Assembly: GCF_018155095.1 (NCBI RefSeq)
Contig: NZ_NAAI01000002.1
Span: forward strand, 186,001 to 250,000
Length of the DNA stretch: 64,000 bases
Direction of reading: 5' to 3'
Source of the DNA: Bartonella queenslandensis
GTDB taxonomy: Bacteria; Pseudomonadota; Alphaproteobacteria; Rhizobiales; Rhizobiaceae
The notes under the pieces are model-generated. The model did no database searches. It was not told where the DNA came from and saw only the letters and a program-made list of their open reading frames with translations. This document shows, piece after piece, positions 10,793-20,125 of this stretch (position 1 is its first letter; each line of letters opens with the position of its first letter). A program made the translations under genes and the position numbers.

Positions 10793-11434
10793 GTGTCGTT
10801 TCTACCGGAGTGGTCTATTGTTGTACAATTTGCTTTAGCATCGTTGATTTTAGCACTTATTCCAGGACCTGATATGATGCTTTCTGTAGGACGAACCATT
10901 ACACAAAGCAAAAAAGCTGGAATTATGTGTGCCTTGGGAAGTGCAACGGGATTTGCCATTCAGGTTACAGCTGTAGCACTTGGCTTATCAGCGCTTATTT
11001 TTGCCGCGCCACACGCTTTTGTTCTTCTGAAAATTGTTGGCGCCTTTTATCTTTTATGGTTTGCCTTTCAAGCGTTACGGAGAAACGCGACATTCTCCTT
11101 TGAACCAACATTTTCTCAATCTCAAAGCTCTAAACGTAACTATCTTGCTGGTATTGGAATTAATCTTCTCAATCCTAAAGTTATACTCTTTAACGCGACA
11201 TTCTTACCACAATTTATCAATGCGAATGATCCTATGGCAACACAAAAACTACTCTTTTTGGGACTCTCTTATATTCCTATTTCTTTTCCCATTACAATTT
11301 CAGTCGTTTTTACAGCACATAAACTTGCTAAAACCCTTAAACAAAACCCCCTTTATCTTCGCTTTCTCGACTGGCTTATTGCAGGTACTTTTACCAGCTT
11401 TGCTCTGCATCTTCTTACCGTTACAAAAAATTGA
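10793..11434 (+). CDS. LysE/RhtB-family amino-acid exporter
   Basis: Inner-membrane translocator of the LysE superfamily, whose members export basic amino acids, threonine or homoserine lactone-like compounds; the substrate cannot be read from the sequence. It has 213 residues with about six hydrophobic segments and the N-terminal signature ALIPGPDMMLSVGRTI of RhtB-type proteins, plus a conserved NPKVILFNATFLPQF segment. The start is GTG at 10793, preceded by GAGGAG at 10781-10786. It stands alone on the plus strand between the argG pseudogene and an integrase relic. Confidence 0.88.
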   Translation: MSFLPEWSIVVQFALASLILALIPGPDMMLSVGRTITQSKKAGIMCALGSATGFAIQVTAVALGLSALIFAAPHAFVLLKIVGAFYLLWFAFQALRRNATFSFEPTFSQSQSSKRNYLAGIGINLLNPKVILFNATFLPQFINANDPMATQKLLFLGLSYIPISFPITISVVFTAHKLAKTLKQNPLYLRFLDWLIAGTFTSFALHLLTVTKN

Positions 11435-11469
11435 TTTATAAGGTGTAATTTATCGTTTTTAATTTAAAT

Positions 11470-12082
11470 GATAACTCTAGATATTATGAAATGCTTTCAT
11501 TTTAAATCTATTTATGTTGAATTAAACAATAGCTTTCCCTTGTATATCTCAAGAAAAGCTAAAAAATAGAATGCAGGTACCAACTTACATCTTTATTAAA
11601 GTATCACATATTTCACAGAGGCTTTTTTATTATATTCTTTGCTGGTATTTTTGTGAAATGAAGAGTGTATTAAGAAACGCTTTTTTAAAAACATGTCAAG
11701 GAACAACATAATGGAATTTATATTTTAGACACGCCGTTTTATGTATGAGACGTAATCTTGTTAAAGAACGTAACAAAACATGAAGCAACGTACATCTCCT
11801 CTCTTTAAAAGATATTACCGTCGATGCTTTTAAAAATCATAAAGCCGAAATAAAAAGTGTGAGGTGGAAATATGTGACCCTTGAGACTTTCCTCTAACTT
11901 AGGTTGCATCCTCATTTCAGGGATTGTGCAGACAGATTTTATGCAATATTTTTTCCCTATTGAACCTATAAAAGCTGAGACTGTTCATCTCGCACTGATC
12001 CGCCTTAATCTCTTTCTCACATATGATATTATATGTTGATTTACAGAAAAAAACATAGGCTCTATATCACTGAAAACTGCGT
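11470..12082 (+). pseudogene. Integrase relic 1 (tyrosine recombinase, DUF4102-type N-terminus)
   Basis: A decayed phage-type integrase on the plus strand. Positions 11473-11550 match the flanking repeat also found upstream of relics 2, 3, 4 and 6. Next comes a worn arm domain (11590-11720; ending ALRDVSLKQARE-like, here VLRNAFLKTCQ). Positions 11765-11885 read KERNKT*SNVHLLSLKDI, then DAFKNHKAEIKS, the central-domain pattern of these integrases. After one frameshift near 11892 it continues ISGIVQTDFMQYFFPIEP and KAETVHLALIRLNLFL, then a frameshifted VDLQ-like stretch to about 12080. The catalytic R-H-R-Y domain is absent; rlmN ends at 12086. Identification rests on matching several short motifs in order. 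Confidence 0.75.
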
Positions 12083-12085
12083 TAA

Positions 12086-13312
12086 CTAATGACCAACGGC
12101 ATTTTCAAGTTTCAAACGTTCAGATTTCCGTAAACGCTCTGAAGCCGATTTGAGCTGTCCACATGCCGCTAAAATATCGCGTCCACGCGGTGTGCGAATA
12201 GGAGAAGCATAGCCTGCTTGATTAACAACATCAGCAAAACGCTCAATTTGCTCCCAATCAGAACATTGATAATTACTCCCTGGCCACGGATTAAAAGGAA
12301 TTAAATTGATCTTAGCAGGAATGCCTTTCAATAACTGAATTAATCGCTTAGCATCATCTAAACTATCATTGATATCTTTCAGCATAACATATTCAAATGT
12401 GATTCGTTTTGCATTAGACAGACCAGGATAATTACGGCAAGCATCCATTAACAAAGTAAGCGGATATTTTTTATTAATAGGAACAAGCATATCCCTTACT
12501 GTATCGTGTACAGCGTGGAGTGAAATCGCCAACATAACACCAATTTCTTCTCCAGTTCGGATAATTCCAGGAACGACCCCACTGGTTGAAAGTGTAATCC
12601 GACGTTTTGATAAAGAAAGCCCATCACCATCAGAAGCAATCAATAAAGCTTTTTTTACAGCTTCAAAATTATAAAGAGGTTCTCCCATTCCCATCATAAC
12701 AATATTGGTAATTTTGCGTCCTTCAACAGGGACAATCGCTCCATCAGGGGTATTCTTATCAGGAAAATCACCCAAACAATCACGTGCAACCAATAATTGT
12801 GCTAAAATCTCTTCTGCGGTCAGATTGCGAACAAGCATCTGTGTTCCCGTATGACAAAAAGAGCAGGTTAACGTACAACCTACTTGCGATGAAAGACATA
12901 AAGTACCACGTCCTTCTTCAGGGATATAAACCGTTTCAATTTCAACAGGCCTTCCAGCCCCACGTGCTGGAAAACGTAAGAGCCATTTACGTGTACCATC
13001 CTTTGATATTTGTTCTCCAACAATTTCTGGACGCGCAATGGAAAAATGACGTTTAAGTGTTTCTTGCATTGCTTTAGAAATATTCAGCATTTCATCAAAA
13101 TTTGAAACACCACGTACATAAAGCCAATGCCAAAGCTGACGTGCACGCATACGTGTTTGACGCTCTGGTACACCAACTGTCTTCAAAGCTTGCACTATTT
13201 CATCTTGCGATAATCCAATTAAAGAGAGCTTAGAACTCTCTTTCACAGCAACATGATCTGTTTTTCGTTCTAAACATGAACCAACAGGTCTAAGGTCATA
13301 GGAAATAGCCAT
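12086..13312 (-). CDS. rlmN: RlmN, dual-specificity 23S rRNA/tRNA adenine-C2 methyltransferase
   Basis: Radical-SAM enzyme that methylates C2 of A2503 in 23S rRNA and A37 in some tRNAs. The protein has 408 residues, normal for alphaproteobacteria. The radical-SAM cluster motif CxxxCxxC is at Cys146, Cys150 and Cys153 ([13 protein letters not shown]). The C-terminal catalytic cysteine is in [12 protein letters not shown] near residue 383, and the SAM-binding [10 protein letters not shown] is present. It lies 42 bases downstream of the IalB-family gene on the same strand. The 3' end abuts integrase relic 1. Confidence 0.96.
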   Translation of the reverse strand: MAISYDLRPVGSCLERKTDHVAVKESSKLSLIGLSQDEIVQALKTVGVPERQTRMRARQLWHWLYVRGVSNFDEMLNISKAMQETLKRHFSIARPEIVGEQISKDGTRKWLLRFPARGAGRPVEIETVYIPEEGRGTLCLSSQVGCTLTCSFCHTGTQMLVRNLTAEEILAQLLVARDCLGDFPDKNTPDGAIVPVEGRKITNIVMMGMGEPLYNFEAVKKALLIASDGDGLSLSKRRITLSTSGVVPGIIRTGEEIGVMLAISLHAVHDTVRDMLVPINKKYPLTLLMDACRNYPGLSNAKRITFEYVMLKDINDSLDDAKRLIQLLKGIPAKINLIPFNPWPGSNYQCSDWEQIERFADVVNQAGYASPIRTPRGRDILAACGQLKSASERLRKSERLKLENAVGH

Positions 13313-13354
13313 TGCTTTCCAATTTACATCACTATTTTAGAAATTATCAAAACC

Positions 13355-13864
13355 TTAATGGCACTTTTGAGCTTCATTTAAGGCAGCAGTAACCCCTTTT
13401 AAGGAATATGTATAGGTGGTATGCGTTCCCCGTTTTGATATTGCTTTCACTGTCATATTGTTTCCAGCACGCATAGCAGAAACAAGTTGCTTTTCTAGCT
13501 CTGATGATGCCAACCAAGCTGAGGAATCTTTCGTGAAAAAATCAAAATCCTTGTCTCCAATGGTCACTGTCACTCTCGACCCTTCTTGAAGCGTATAACC
13601 AGCCATAAACTGCGGTTCAAATGAAACAGGTGATTGAGAACGCTTGGTAACTAAGAAAAAATTATCACCATGATTAACTGTCGTTGGAAGAGCCTTCAAA
13701 GGAACAGATAACACATAGCAAATCGTATTTTGGGACGATTTATAAGAATAAGCTCCCCAGGCTTCAAATTGATTTAAACGGCTTGGCGTTTGTGCACACA
13801 CCGACCCAGCTGTAACAAGAACCATTACAGATGCAGCAATAACAGTCTTTTCAAACATCTTCAT
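13355..13864 (-). CDS. Invasion-associated locus B (IalB) family periplasmic protein
   Basis: Secreted protein of the IalB family, named for the Bartonella invasion locus; family members are periplasmic or membrane-associated and their biochemical role is not settled. It has 169 residues with a Sec signal peptide (cleavage likely near residue 24, after SVCA). The middle follows the family pattern: FEAWGAYSY, a Cys near residue 49 (NTICYV), FLVTKR, VTVTIGDKDFDFF and a C-terminal KGVTAALNEAQKCH with a second Cys. This is probably a paralogue rather than the ialB of the ialAB locus, since no ialA-like Nudix gene is adjacent. Its position directly upstream of rlmN is the same as in related rhizobia (recalled, not checked). 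Confidence 0.85.
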   Translation of the reverse strand: MKMFEKTVIAASVMVLVTAGSVCAQTPSRLNQFEAWGAYSYKSSQNTICYVLSVPLKALPTTVNHGDNFFLVTKRSQSPVSFEPQFMAGYTLQEGSRVTVTIGDKDFDFFTKDSSAWLASSELEKQLVSAMRAGNNMTVKAISKRGTHTTYTYSLKGVTAALNEAQKCH

Positions 13865-14512
13865 TCAGCTCACTTCTTTAATCTTTAACAAGACTCTCTT
13901 CATTGGAAAAGTTCAAACAAAAATCCCTCGATACTCATATGTAATTATCCTAATTCCTTCAATAAGCGAAACATCTTCACACCAATCAGAACAGATTTTT
14001 ACGTTCCATTGTGACCTTTTAGTCGTTACCAAAATATGAACTTTTTATTCAATAATCGCATTAAAAAACAACATTTTTGATTTCACACAGCTCACTGCGT
14101 TTTTTCATAAAAACGATTTCTCTAAGCTTCTCTAAGCAATCTGCTTCAAAACTTTGAAAATACATCCTGTACTCCCAAAAAAACTTCATAGCCCCGTGAA
14201 TATCACTTCTCAACTGTTATACATCCAATACATGGATGTCCGTAAGATACTCCACCTTTTACCCATTATAGTACATTTATACTTCGTATTCAATATTGTC
14301 CTGATATAGCCTTTTCATAATCTTAAAAATATATCGTAAAAATAATTAAGTATTATCAATATATTAATTATGAAATAAAGAGACTCTCAATTCTGTCTCA
14401 ATAGCGAATCGCATAACGTAATCTTTCACTATCAGCCCTTTAAAATACAAATTATATTATTTCTAAGCTCTATGGTGTGTATACTCTGCAATTTATATAC
14501 TTACAATTCCTT
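13865..14512. other. Intergenic gap between ptsN and the IalB-family gene
   Basis: About 650 AT-rich bases without a convincing gene. It should contain the promoter of the IalB-family gene near its left end. A short inverted motif (ATACATCCAATACATGGATG) lies near 14220. I see no integrase-relic flank here and no tRNA. Confidence 0.5.
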
Positions 14513-14977
14513 TTAAGCTGCATTTGATTCTGAAGTTTGAATCAATAAAGCATAAAGCGCATTGGCATTATGGGTATTGCGCAATTTTTGCACAACGTCA
14601 GCATGACGCAAAACACGCGCAATCTGTGATAAAGCTTTTAGGTGATCTGCTCCGGCATTTTCAGGTGCTAAAAGGAGAAAAACCAGATCTATAGGTTCGT
14701 CATCGAGAGCTTCAAAATCAACAGGACTTTCAAGACGTGCAAATATACCAATAATCCGATTAATATCTGCTAATTTTCCATGAGGAATAGCAATACCACC
14801 ACCCAACCCCGTTGAACCAAGCTTCTCACGTTGCAAAACGATATCAAAAATTACATGCTCACTAAGACCTGTAAGCTGAGACGCTTTTTCGGCTAAAATT
14901 TGCAGAACTTGTTTTTTCGAATTAGCCTTAAGAGCCGGAATAATTGCTTCCGGTGCTATTAACTCACTCAAATTCAT
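14513..14977 (-). CDS. ptsN: PtsN, EIIA-Ntr component of the nitrogen phosphotransferase system
   Basis: Phospho-acceptor protein of the PTS-Ntr regulatory relay (PtsP-NPr-EIIA-Ntr), which modulates metabolism, potassium handling and stress responses. The protein has 154 residues, full length for EIIA-Ntr. The phosphorylated histidine is His66 in GGGIAIPHGKL. The order lptA-lptB-rpoN-raiA-ptsN is usual in rhizobia; here lptA and lptB lie upstream on the same strand but rpoN and raiA are missing from the 1.15 kb between. No neighbouring gene explains its own promoter, so it is probably transcribed from the gap. Confidence 0.95.
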   Translation of the reverse strand: MNLSELIAPEAIIPALKANSKKQVLQILAEKASQLTGLSEHVIFDIVLQREKLGSTGLGGGIAIPHGKLADINRIIGIFARLESPVDFEALDDEPIDLVFLLLAPENAGADHLKALSQIARVLRHADVVQKLRNTHNANALYALLIQTSESNAA

Positions 14978-16124
14978 CCTTTAATTTTCCTCTTACACGC
15001 TCAAATGCTCACCAATAAATCTATACACGGTATCGATATTTAAAGTTCTTTTACTTTTCGCAACATCGCATACGTTTTTATTTTTCAATTTATAACGGGT
15101 GATGGAATACGTCTCATATCACTTTTAACAGGGTAATAAATAGTGTTTAGCTCCTCATTAAAAGCATGAGAAAAGAAAAAAGAAATGAAGTTTCTCATAA
15201 AATTAATTTCCTTAAGATGCTAGAAAAGGGCATTATTCATAAATTTATTAAACTTGTCACAAGAGTTAATGTATAATTCCCCTTTAGATTTTTTCTTTCT
15301 TTAAAAATGAGTTTTTAATGGTGAGAAGCATATTGAGCAGAATAGATCTTTAGTTTGAAAATCACTGTATAGCTTAAATAAAGCCTTATAACAAGAATCA
15401 ATGGCTTTTAGAGACTTATAATCATTTTAAAAGATTTATAGATTTAGCCTGATATCTATCGCCGCGCTCCTATTTTTAAATACGTCATACAAACCAATAA
15501 AACACGACAATCCCTATTAAATAAACACAATATCTAACCGATGCTCCAATAAAAACATCCACTACAGCATTATCAATATATTCTTTGATGCGATAGAGAA
15601 AATATGATGAATATCCCTCACCTTTCAATAACACACGCATTTATTTACAGCCTCGTTTATCACTCATTATTAAGTTAATCTAGTGATATCCTTTCTATGA
15701 CACAATCACACGGAAGCTCAATCAACAAAAAATATACTCATCACCTCATAGTGATGAAGCCTTTTACACCTCTTAATAAAAACTTTCTATACTCTACTCA
15801 TAAAAGAAGTTTTGGCATAAATAAGATTTTCAATAACCATTTAATAAATAAAAACATCAGAAAAAATCTTATTGCACGGCTCAATTAAAAAATTTATCCT
15901 AAAGCCGTGCTCTCTTATTGATTTACAGCCTTTAAAATCATTATCATAATTTCTACAATAAAGGAACTATTGCCTTTATTTCCGTAGAGAGAAATTGCTT
16001 TATTAATAATCACAACGAAACCTCGTCTACCTCCTTTGGGGTATGTTTGATGATTTAAAATGGCGTTTGTGAAGACCACATTGTTTCTGTTAAACTTAAA
16101 TGAAAACGCATGAAGGATTAAAAA
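14978..16124. other. 1.15 kb gap at the expected rpoN-raiA location
   Basis: No gene is recognisable on either strand. Rhizobia normally carry rpoN (sigma-54) and raiA/hpf here between lptB and ptsN. I looked for sigma-54 landmarks (N-terminal Gln-rich box, RpoN box) and a RaiA pattern on the minus strand and found none, so any remains are too worn to read. On the minus strand a strong AGGAGGT near 16030-16040 precedes only a 32-codon frame of unknown nature. Confidence 0.55.
15874..15910. repeat. Inverted repeat, possible hairpin
   Basis: GCACGGCT (15874-15881) and AGCCGTGC (15903-15910) are a perfect 8-base inverted pair with a 21-base AT-rich loop. It is GC-rich in an otherwise AT-rich gap. 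There is no clear T-tract, so a terminator role is only possible. Confidence 0.45.
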
Positions 16125-16919
16125 TCATAGAGAAAACTGATTTCCCAAATAAATCCTGCGGACATCGGCGTTGTTGATAATATCATGAGGACAACCATGA
16201 ACTAACACTTTGCCGGTGTTAATGATATAAGCGCGGTCGACAAGTCCTAATGTCTCGCGTACATTATGATCTGTTATTAAAACACCAATGCCACGCTTCG
16301 TTAAATGACGAATAAGCTGCTGAATATCAAAAATAGCGATAGGATCAATTCCTGCAAATGGTTCATCAAGTAACATAAAATGAGGACGAGAAGCTAAAGC
16401 GCGCGCAATTTCAAGGCGTCGCCGTTCACCCCCAGATAATGAAAGTGCAGACATTTTACGTAAATGATCAATTTTAAATTCATGTAAAAGGCTATCTAAC
16501 TCTTCACGTTGTTTAAGGCGATCTTTTTCAACGACTTCTAAAACTGCTTTAATATTATTTTCTACTGAAAGACCACGAAAAATAGATGCCTCTTGGGGAA
16601 GATACCCAATACCTAAACGCGCACGTCGATACATCGGAAGATGCGTAATATCAAATCCATCGATTTTAATGGATCCTCCATCAGACTTTATGAGCCCCGT
16701 AACCATATAAAAACAAGTTGTTTTACCTGCACCATTGGGACCTAAAATGCCAACAGCTTCCCCCGTACGAATGCCAAAAGAAACACCATTAACCGTTGGT
16801 CTTCCTCGATACACTTTAATCAAATGACTAGCAATCAAAGTCCCTTTTAAGCGCTTTTTTGAAGCTTCACTTGCAAGATTATATTCATCAGTCTGTTTTT
16901 TTCTTTTGATTCCAAACAT
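16125..16919 (-). CDS. lptB: LptB, LPS-export ABC transporter ATPase
   Basis: Cytoplasmic ATPase of the LptB2FGC complex that extracts lipopolysaccharide from the inner membrane. It has 264 residues with an N-terminal extension of about 25 residues over the shortest homologues. Walker A GPNGAGKTT (60-68), signature LSGGE (161-165), and Walker B ending LLDEP (Asp185, Glu186) with the LptB-type FAGIDPIA following. It starts 6 bases downstream of the lptA stop, and lptC lies further upstream on the same strand, so lptC-lptA-lptB form an export operon. Confidence 0.95.
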   Translation of the reverse strand: MFGIKRKKQTDEYNLASEASKKRLKGTLIASHLIKVYRGRPTVNGVSFGIRTGEAVGILGPNGAGKTTCFYMVTGLIKSDGGSIKIDGFDITHLPMYRRARLGIGYLPQEASIFRGLSVENNIKAVLEVVEKDRLKQREELDSLLHEFKIDHLRKMSALSLSGGERRRLEIARALASRPHFMLLDEPFAGIDPIAIFDIQQLIRHLTKRGIGVLITDHNVRETLGLVDRAYIINTGKVLVHGCPHDIINNADVRRIYLGNQFSL

Positions 16920-16925
16920 GAAATC

Positions 16926-17525
16926 TTAATGGCCATTCTTTTGATTTTGTTTAAAAATAATAGAAACACGGCCCTTTTTTTCAGACGTTTCACAACCTTC
17001 TAAAAAAGCCTTTCCGCTTTCCATATTTGCCGTTAGTTTACACCCCATTGCCACATTGTCACCATCCTTTAACACAACATGATTCCCTGTCAAACTAATC
17101 ATTTTTGATTTTCCATCAAAAACACCCTTATCACCCGTAGCAATTTGCGTAGCAATTTTTATATAAACTTTTCCCACAGCTTCCATTTTTTTTATGCTCG
17201 ACGACCCCAATAAAGAAACAGATGATGCTTTTGTATCTTCTTTATTTTTATCCGTTTCTTTATGTGCTTTATCATAGTAAACAATTAACTTTGCTGTTCG
17301 TAAAAGGCGTTCACCTTGCACGACTGAAACATCACCCTTAAAAAGCGCTATCCCTTCTTTATCACGTATTTCTAAAGAATCTGCGTGAAGTTCTACCGGT
17401 TCTTTGTCGTTTGATAGACTTATCCCCAAATGAGTCTCTTCAGCATATCCTAAAAGGGTTCCTTCTCCTAACATTCCCATGCTAAAAGCCAGCGTCATAC
17501 CTATCCATCTTTTGTATGATCTCAT
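16926..17525 (-). CDS. lptA: LptA, periplasmic LPS-transport bridge protein
   Basis: Periplasmic OstA-domain protein that forms the beta-jellyroll bridge carrying LPS from LptC to LptD. It has 199 residues: a cleavable signal peptide (roughly residues 1-28), then the OstA N-terminal domain with its pattern VELHADSLEIRDKEGIALF, KGDVSVVQG and, near residue 130, ATGDKGVFDGKSKMISLTG. It sits between lptC and lptB. A 75-base gap separates it from lptC. Confidence 0.92.
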   Translation of the reverse strand: MRSYKRWIGMTLAFSMGMLGEGTLLGYAEETHLGISLSNDKEPVELHADSLEIRDKEGIALFKGDVSVVQGERLLRTAKLIVYYDKAHKETDKNKEDTKASSVSLLGSSSIKKMEAVGKVYIKIATQIATGDKGVFDGKSKMISLTGNHVVLKDGDNVAMGCKLTANMESGKAFLEGCETSEKKGRVSIIFKQNQKNGH

Positions 17526-17600
17526 TATTTCAGTTCTTCTGTTTATCTATACACATATATCTCTTTTAAAGACCGCTTAAAGATTCGTATTGATATTGCA

Positions 17601-18245
17601 TCATTGCTTTTCAAGCACTAAATGCACACCACCATAGAAATACATGTTTTTTCCTTTTTCTCGAACTTTTAAGGCATTGGCAGCAAGATGAAAACCGGCT
17701 CGTTGAATATTAACACGTTGATCTGTTTTTAATTGTCCCTCAGATAAATTAATATTAGCCGACATGAATTGTGCCATCATCCCATCATTCGTCGTAATGG
17801 TGAATGGCTTATCTAGCTGTAAAAAACCATTAATGTTATCGTAAAAGCCTCCTTGTGCTGCGAGAAAAACCTGTCTTTGTTGGCCTACAGATGCTTTCGC
17901 TGTAATGTTTTGCAACCCAACTATTCCAGAGTGCGTATGATCTTGAAACGCCTTTTCTGCTTTAAGCCAATAAGGTTCATGAGCACGCGTATACCCCTCT
18001 AATTTTGGATTGAGTATCGTCAAATTCATCACTTCACTTTCTTCATTATTCAAAAGAATAGGATTAGAAGTAAAGGGAACTGAGAAAAACGTAAACCAGC
18101 AAAAAAACAACGCTGAAACGAACGCTATGAAGGGTAAAAAAATTTTTAATAGACTAATACGACGTGAATGCTGGGATGCTTTTTTAAAAACATCTCCAAC
18201 AGATGATTGCATTGAAAAGACTTCATGATGATTGTGTACGGACAT
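17601..18245 (-). CDS. lptC: LptC, LPS-export membrane-anchored protein
   Basis: Bitopic inner-membrane protein that receives LPS from LptB2FG and hands it to LptA. It has 214 residues: a short cytoplasmic tail, one transmembrane segment (about 33-54), then a periplasmic OstA/LptC-type beta-jellyroll containing NPKLEGYTR and a C-terminal FYGGVHLVLE. First gene of the lptC-lptA-lptB run, divergent from ihfB across 185 bases that must hold promoters for both directions. Confidence 0.9.
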   Translation of the reverse strand: MSVHNHHEVFSMQSSVGDVFKKASQHSRRISLLKIFLPFIAFVSALFFCWFTFFSVPFTSNPILLNNEESEVMNLTILNPKLEGYTRAHEPYWLKAEKAFQDHTHSGIVGLQNITAKASVGQQRQVFLAAQGGFYDNINGFLQLDKPFTITTNDGMMAQFMSANINLSEGQLKTDQRVNIQRAGFHLAANALKVREKGKNMYFYGGVHLVLEKQ

Positions 18246-18430
18246 ACTCTCCTAATCTCTTAAATATTCCGCATTTTTAATCTGTATAACCTTTATAAAA
18301 GGTATTTTCAAATTTTGTTTCTTGAAATTTGTTTTTTCTTGGTTTTATTTTGCTTTTATCCGTTTATATATTGTAATATGCGTGAAGTGCACAATTATAA
18401 AAAATCTTTTTGTGTGAAAGTGAGGCTATC

Positions 18431-18709
18431 GTGGTTAAATCAGAGCTTGTGCAAATTATTGCTCGTCATAATCCGCATCTTTTTCAACGGGATGTGGAAA
18501 ATATTGTAAACGCTATTTTTGAAGAAATTTCAACAGCACTTGCAAATGGCGATCGTGTTGAACTTCGTGGATTTGGAGCTTTTTCTGTAAAAAGCCGTTC
18601 AGCGCGTAATGGGCGTAATCCACGAACAGGTGAAGCCGTTGCTGTTGACGAAAAGTGGATTCCTTTTTTTAAAACGGGAAAAGATTTACGTGACCGTCTT
18701 AATCAGTGA
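18431..18709 (+). CDS. ihfB: Integration host factor beta subunit
   Basis: DNA-bending nucleoid protein that pairs with IhfA. It has 92 residues from the GTG at 18431, which fits the family start (V/I)KSELVQIIA and has GTGAGG at 18420-18425; a longer frame from TTG at 18410 would add an unsupported seven-residue tail. Typical IhfB features: [29 protein letters not shown] and the DNA-intercalating-arm region [10 protein letters not shown]. The lapA gene follows after 7 bases. It is the beta rather than the alpha subunit by the RNPHLF-like N-terminal segment (here HNPHLFQRD). Confidence 0.95.
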   Translation: MVKSELVQIIARHNPHLFQRDVENIVNAIFEEISTALANGDRVELRGFGAFSVKSRSARNGRNPRTGEAVAVDEKWIPFFKTGKDLRDRLNQ

Positions 18710-18716
18710 GAAACTT

Positions 18717-19013
18717 ATGATTATTAAACGTATTTTTTTAACAAGTATCTGTGTGATTCTCACAGCGTTTTTGATTGTTTTTACCGTAGCTAATCGTCAA
18801 ATAGTTCCGTTAACCCTTGATCCTTTTCGAGAAAATTCTGAAAGTTTTACTTATCATGCTCCCCTTTTTATATGGCTCTTTATTTTCTTTGGTTTTGGTA
18901 TTTTATTAGGTAATCTGATCCGTTGGTTTTCCTATCACAAATGCAAAAAAGCTCTCAAAAAAAGTGAAGCCGAGATCGAGAAATTGAAAACGTCTATCAC
19001 AAATCTGGTATAA
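18717..19013 (+). CDS. lapA: LapA-domain (DUF1049) membrane protein
   Basis: Small inner-membrane protein of 98 residues with two transmembrane segments (about 5-25 and 45-67) joined by a short periplasmic loop and followed by a charged helix (KKALKKSEAEIEKLK). This is the LapA/DUF1049 layout; the enterobacterial homologue works with LapB in LPS control, but in this lineage the role is inferred only. It starts 7 bases after ihfB and is presumably in its operon. In rhizobia trpF usually follows; here it does not. Confidence 0.8.
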   Translation: MIIKRIFLTSICVILTAFLIVFTVANRQIVPLTLDPFRENSESFTYHAPLFIWLFIFFGFGILLGNLIRWFSYHKCKKALKKSEAEIEKLKTSITNLV

Positions 19014-19178
19014 TGGTATTTTAATGAGATCCTTTTCTCTCTGTCTTTTATATTCAATACAGAGTTTAAGGGTGTTTTTTTTCTCTTTTCTATATGTGTT
19101 TTAATTGACTTGAGCTCTTTTGCACTTTTACGAAACATTTAAGAGCTTTATAATGTAATTTTTTATACCTCATATACC

Positions 19179-20123
19179 ATGATACAAAACATGCCTGCAC
19201 AATGCTTTCAATCCTCTCACAATAATAGATATCCGCAGGAAAAGCTGCCTCTTATTTTAGAAACAGGTATGAGTGAAAATTATGCTCTCATTGATTCTGG
19301 TCATGGACAAAAATTAGAGCGTTATGGCAATTATCGAATTATTCGACCAGAAGGTCAAGCATTATGGAGCCCTGCTTTATTACAAAAACAATGGGCTGAT
19401 GTTGATGCTATTTTCACAGGAAACCGTGATGAAGAAGGGGTTGGTCGTTGGCATTTTCCGAAAAAACCACTTGATGAAACATGGCCACTTTCTTGGAATG
19501 GGCTGTCTTTTCTAGGTCGCTTTACTTCCTTTCGTCATGTAGGCGTGTTTCCTGAACAAGATGCCCATTGGCGCTTTATGGAAGAACAAATTTTTAAAGC
19601 TGCACGTCCTATAAAAATATTGAACCTTTTTGGCTATACAGGTGTTGCTTCTTTGATTGGAGCACGAGCAGGTGCAAACGTTACCCATGTTGATGCTTCT
19701 AAAAAAGCCATTGCGTGGGCAAAAGCCAATCAGGAAAAAGCAGGATTACCAGATCATTCTATTCGCTGGATTTGCGATGATGCTGTAAAATTTGTCGAGC
19801 GAGAACTGCGTCGCAAAAAAAGCTATGATATGATTCTTCTTGATCCCCCTGCTTATGGGCGAGGACCCCATGGTGAAGTGTGGCAACTGTTTGATCATTT
19901 ACCAGCAATGATTACAAATTGTCGTAAACTTCTCTCTGATAAACCGCTCTCTGTTGTCCTTACAGCTTATTCTATTCGTGCTTCCTTCTTTGCACTTCAT
20001 GCGTTAATGTGCGATGCATTTGTAAATCTTGGTGGTACAGTCGAATCAGGAGAACTCATTTTACGTGAAGAAGTTGCAGGGCGCGCCCTTTCTACTTCTC
20101 TTTTTAGCCGTTGGATTGCTTGA
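19179..20123 (+). CDS. Class I SAM-dependent methyltransferase (RlmI-like, COG1092)
   Basis: Likely RNA methyltransferase. It has 314 residues: an N-terminal region with LILETGMSENYALIDSGHGQKLERYGNYR, typical of the alphaproteobacterial members, then a Rossmann fold with motif I NLFGYTGVASLIGARAGA (about 163-180), acidic residue in THVDAS, and motif IV ILLDPPAYGRG (about 226-236), like the DPP(x)F/Y motif of base methyltransferases. Substrate unknown. The ATG at 19179 lacks a clear ribosome binding site, so a start further in (for example the ATG at 19269) cannot be excluded. Followed directly by the SpoU-family gene. Confidence 0.8.
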   Translation: MIQNMPAQCFQSSHNNRYPQEKLPLILETGMSENYALIDSGHGQKLERYGNYRIIRPEGQALWSPALLQKQWADVDAIFTGNRDEEGVGRWHFPKKPLDETWPLSWNGLSFLGRFTSFRHVGVFPEQDAHWRFMEEQIFKAARPIKILNLFGYTGVASLIGARAGANVTHVDASKKAIAWAKANQEKAGLPDHSIRWICDDAVKFVERELRRKKSYDMILLDPPAYGRGPHGEVWQLFDHLPAMITNCRKLLSDKPLSVVLTAYSIRASFFALHALMCDAFVNLGGTVESGELILREEVAGRALSTSLFSRWIA

Positions 20124-20125
20124 AT

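Noticed and set aside
10793-11434. LysE-type exporter as cargo of the adjacent integrase relic
   Set aside because: Composition and codon use look like those of its neighbours and nothing links it to the element apart from distance.
15697-15888. 63-codon plus-strand frame in the ptsN-lptB gap
   Set aside because: No ribosome binding site, no family resemblance, low-complexity AT-rich composition.
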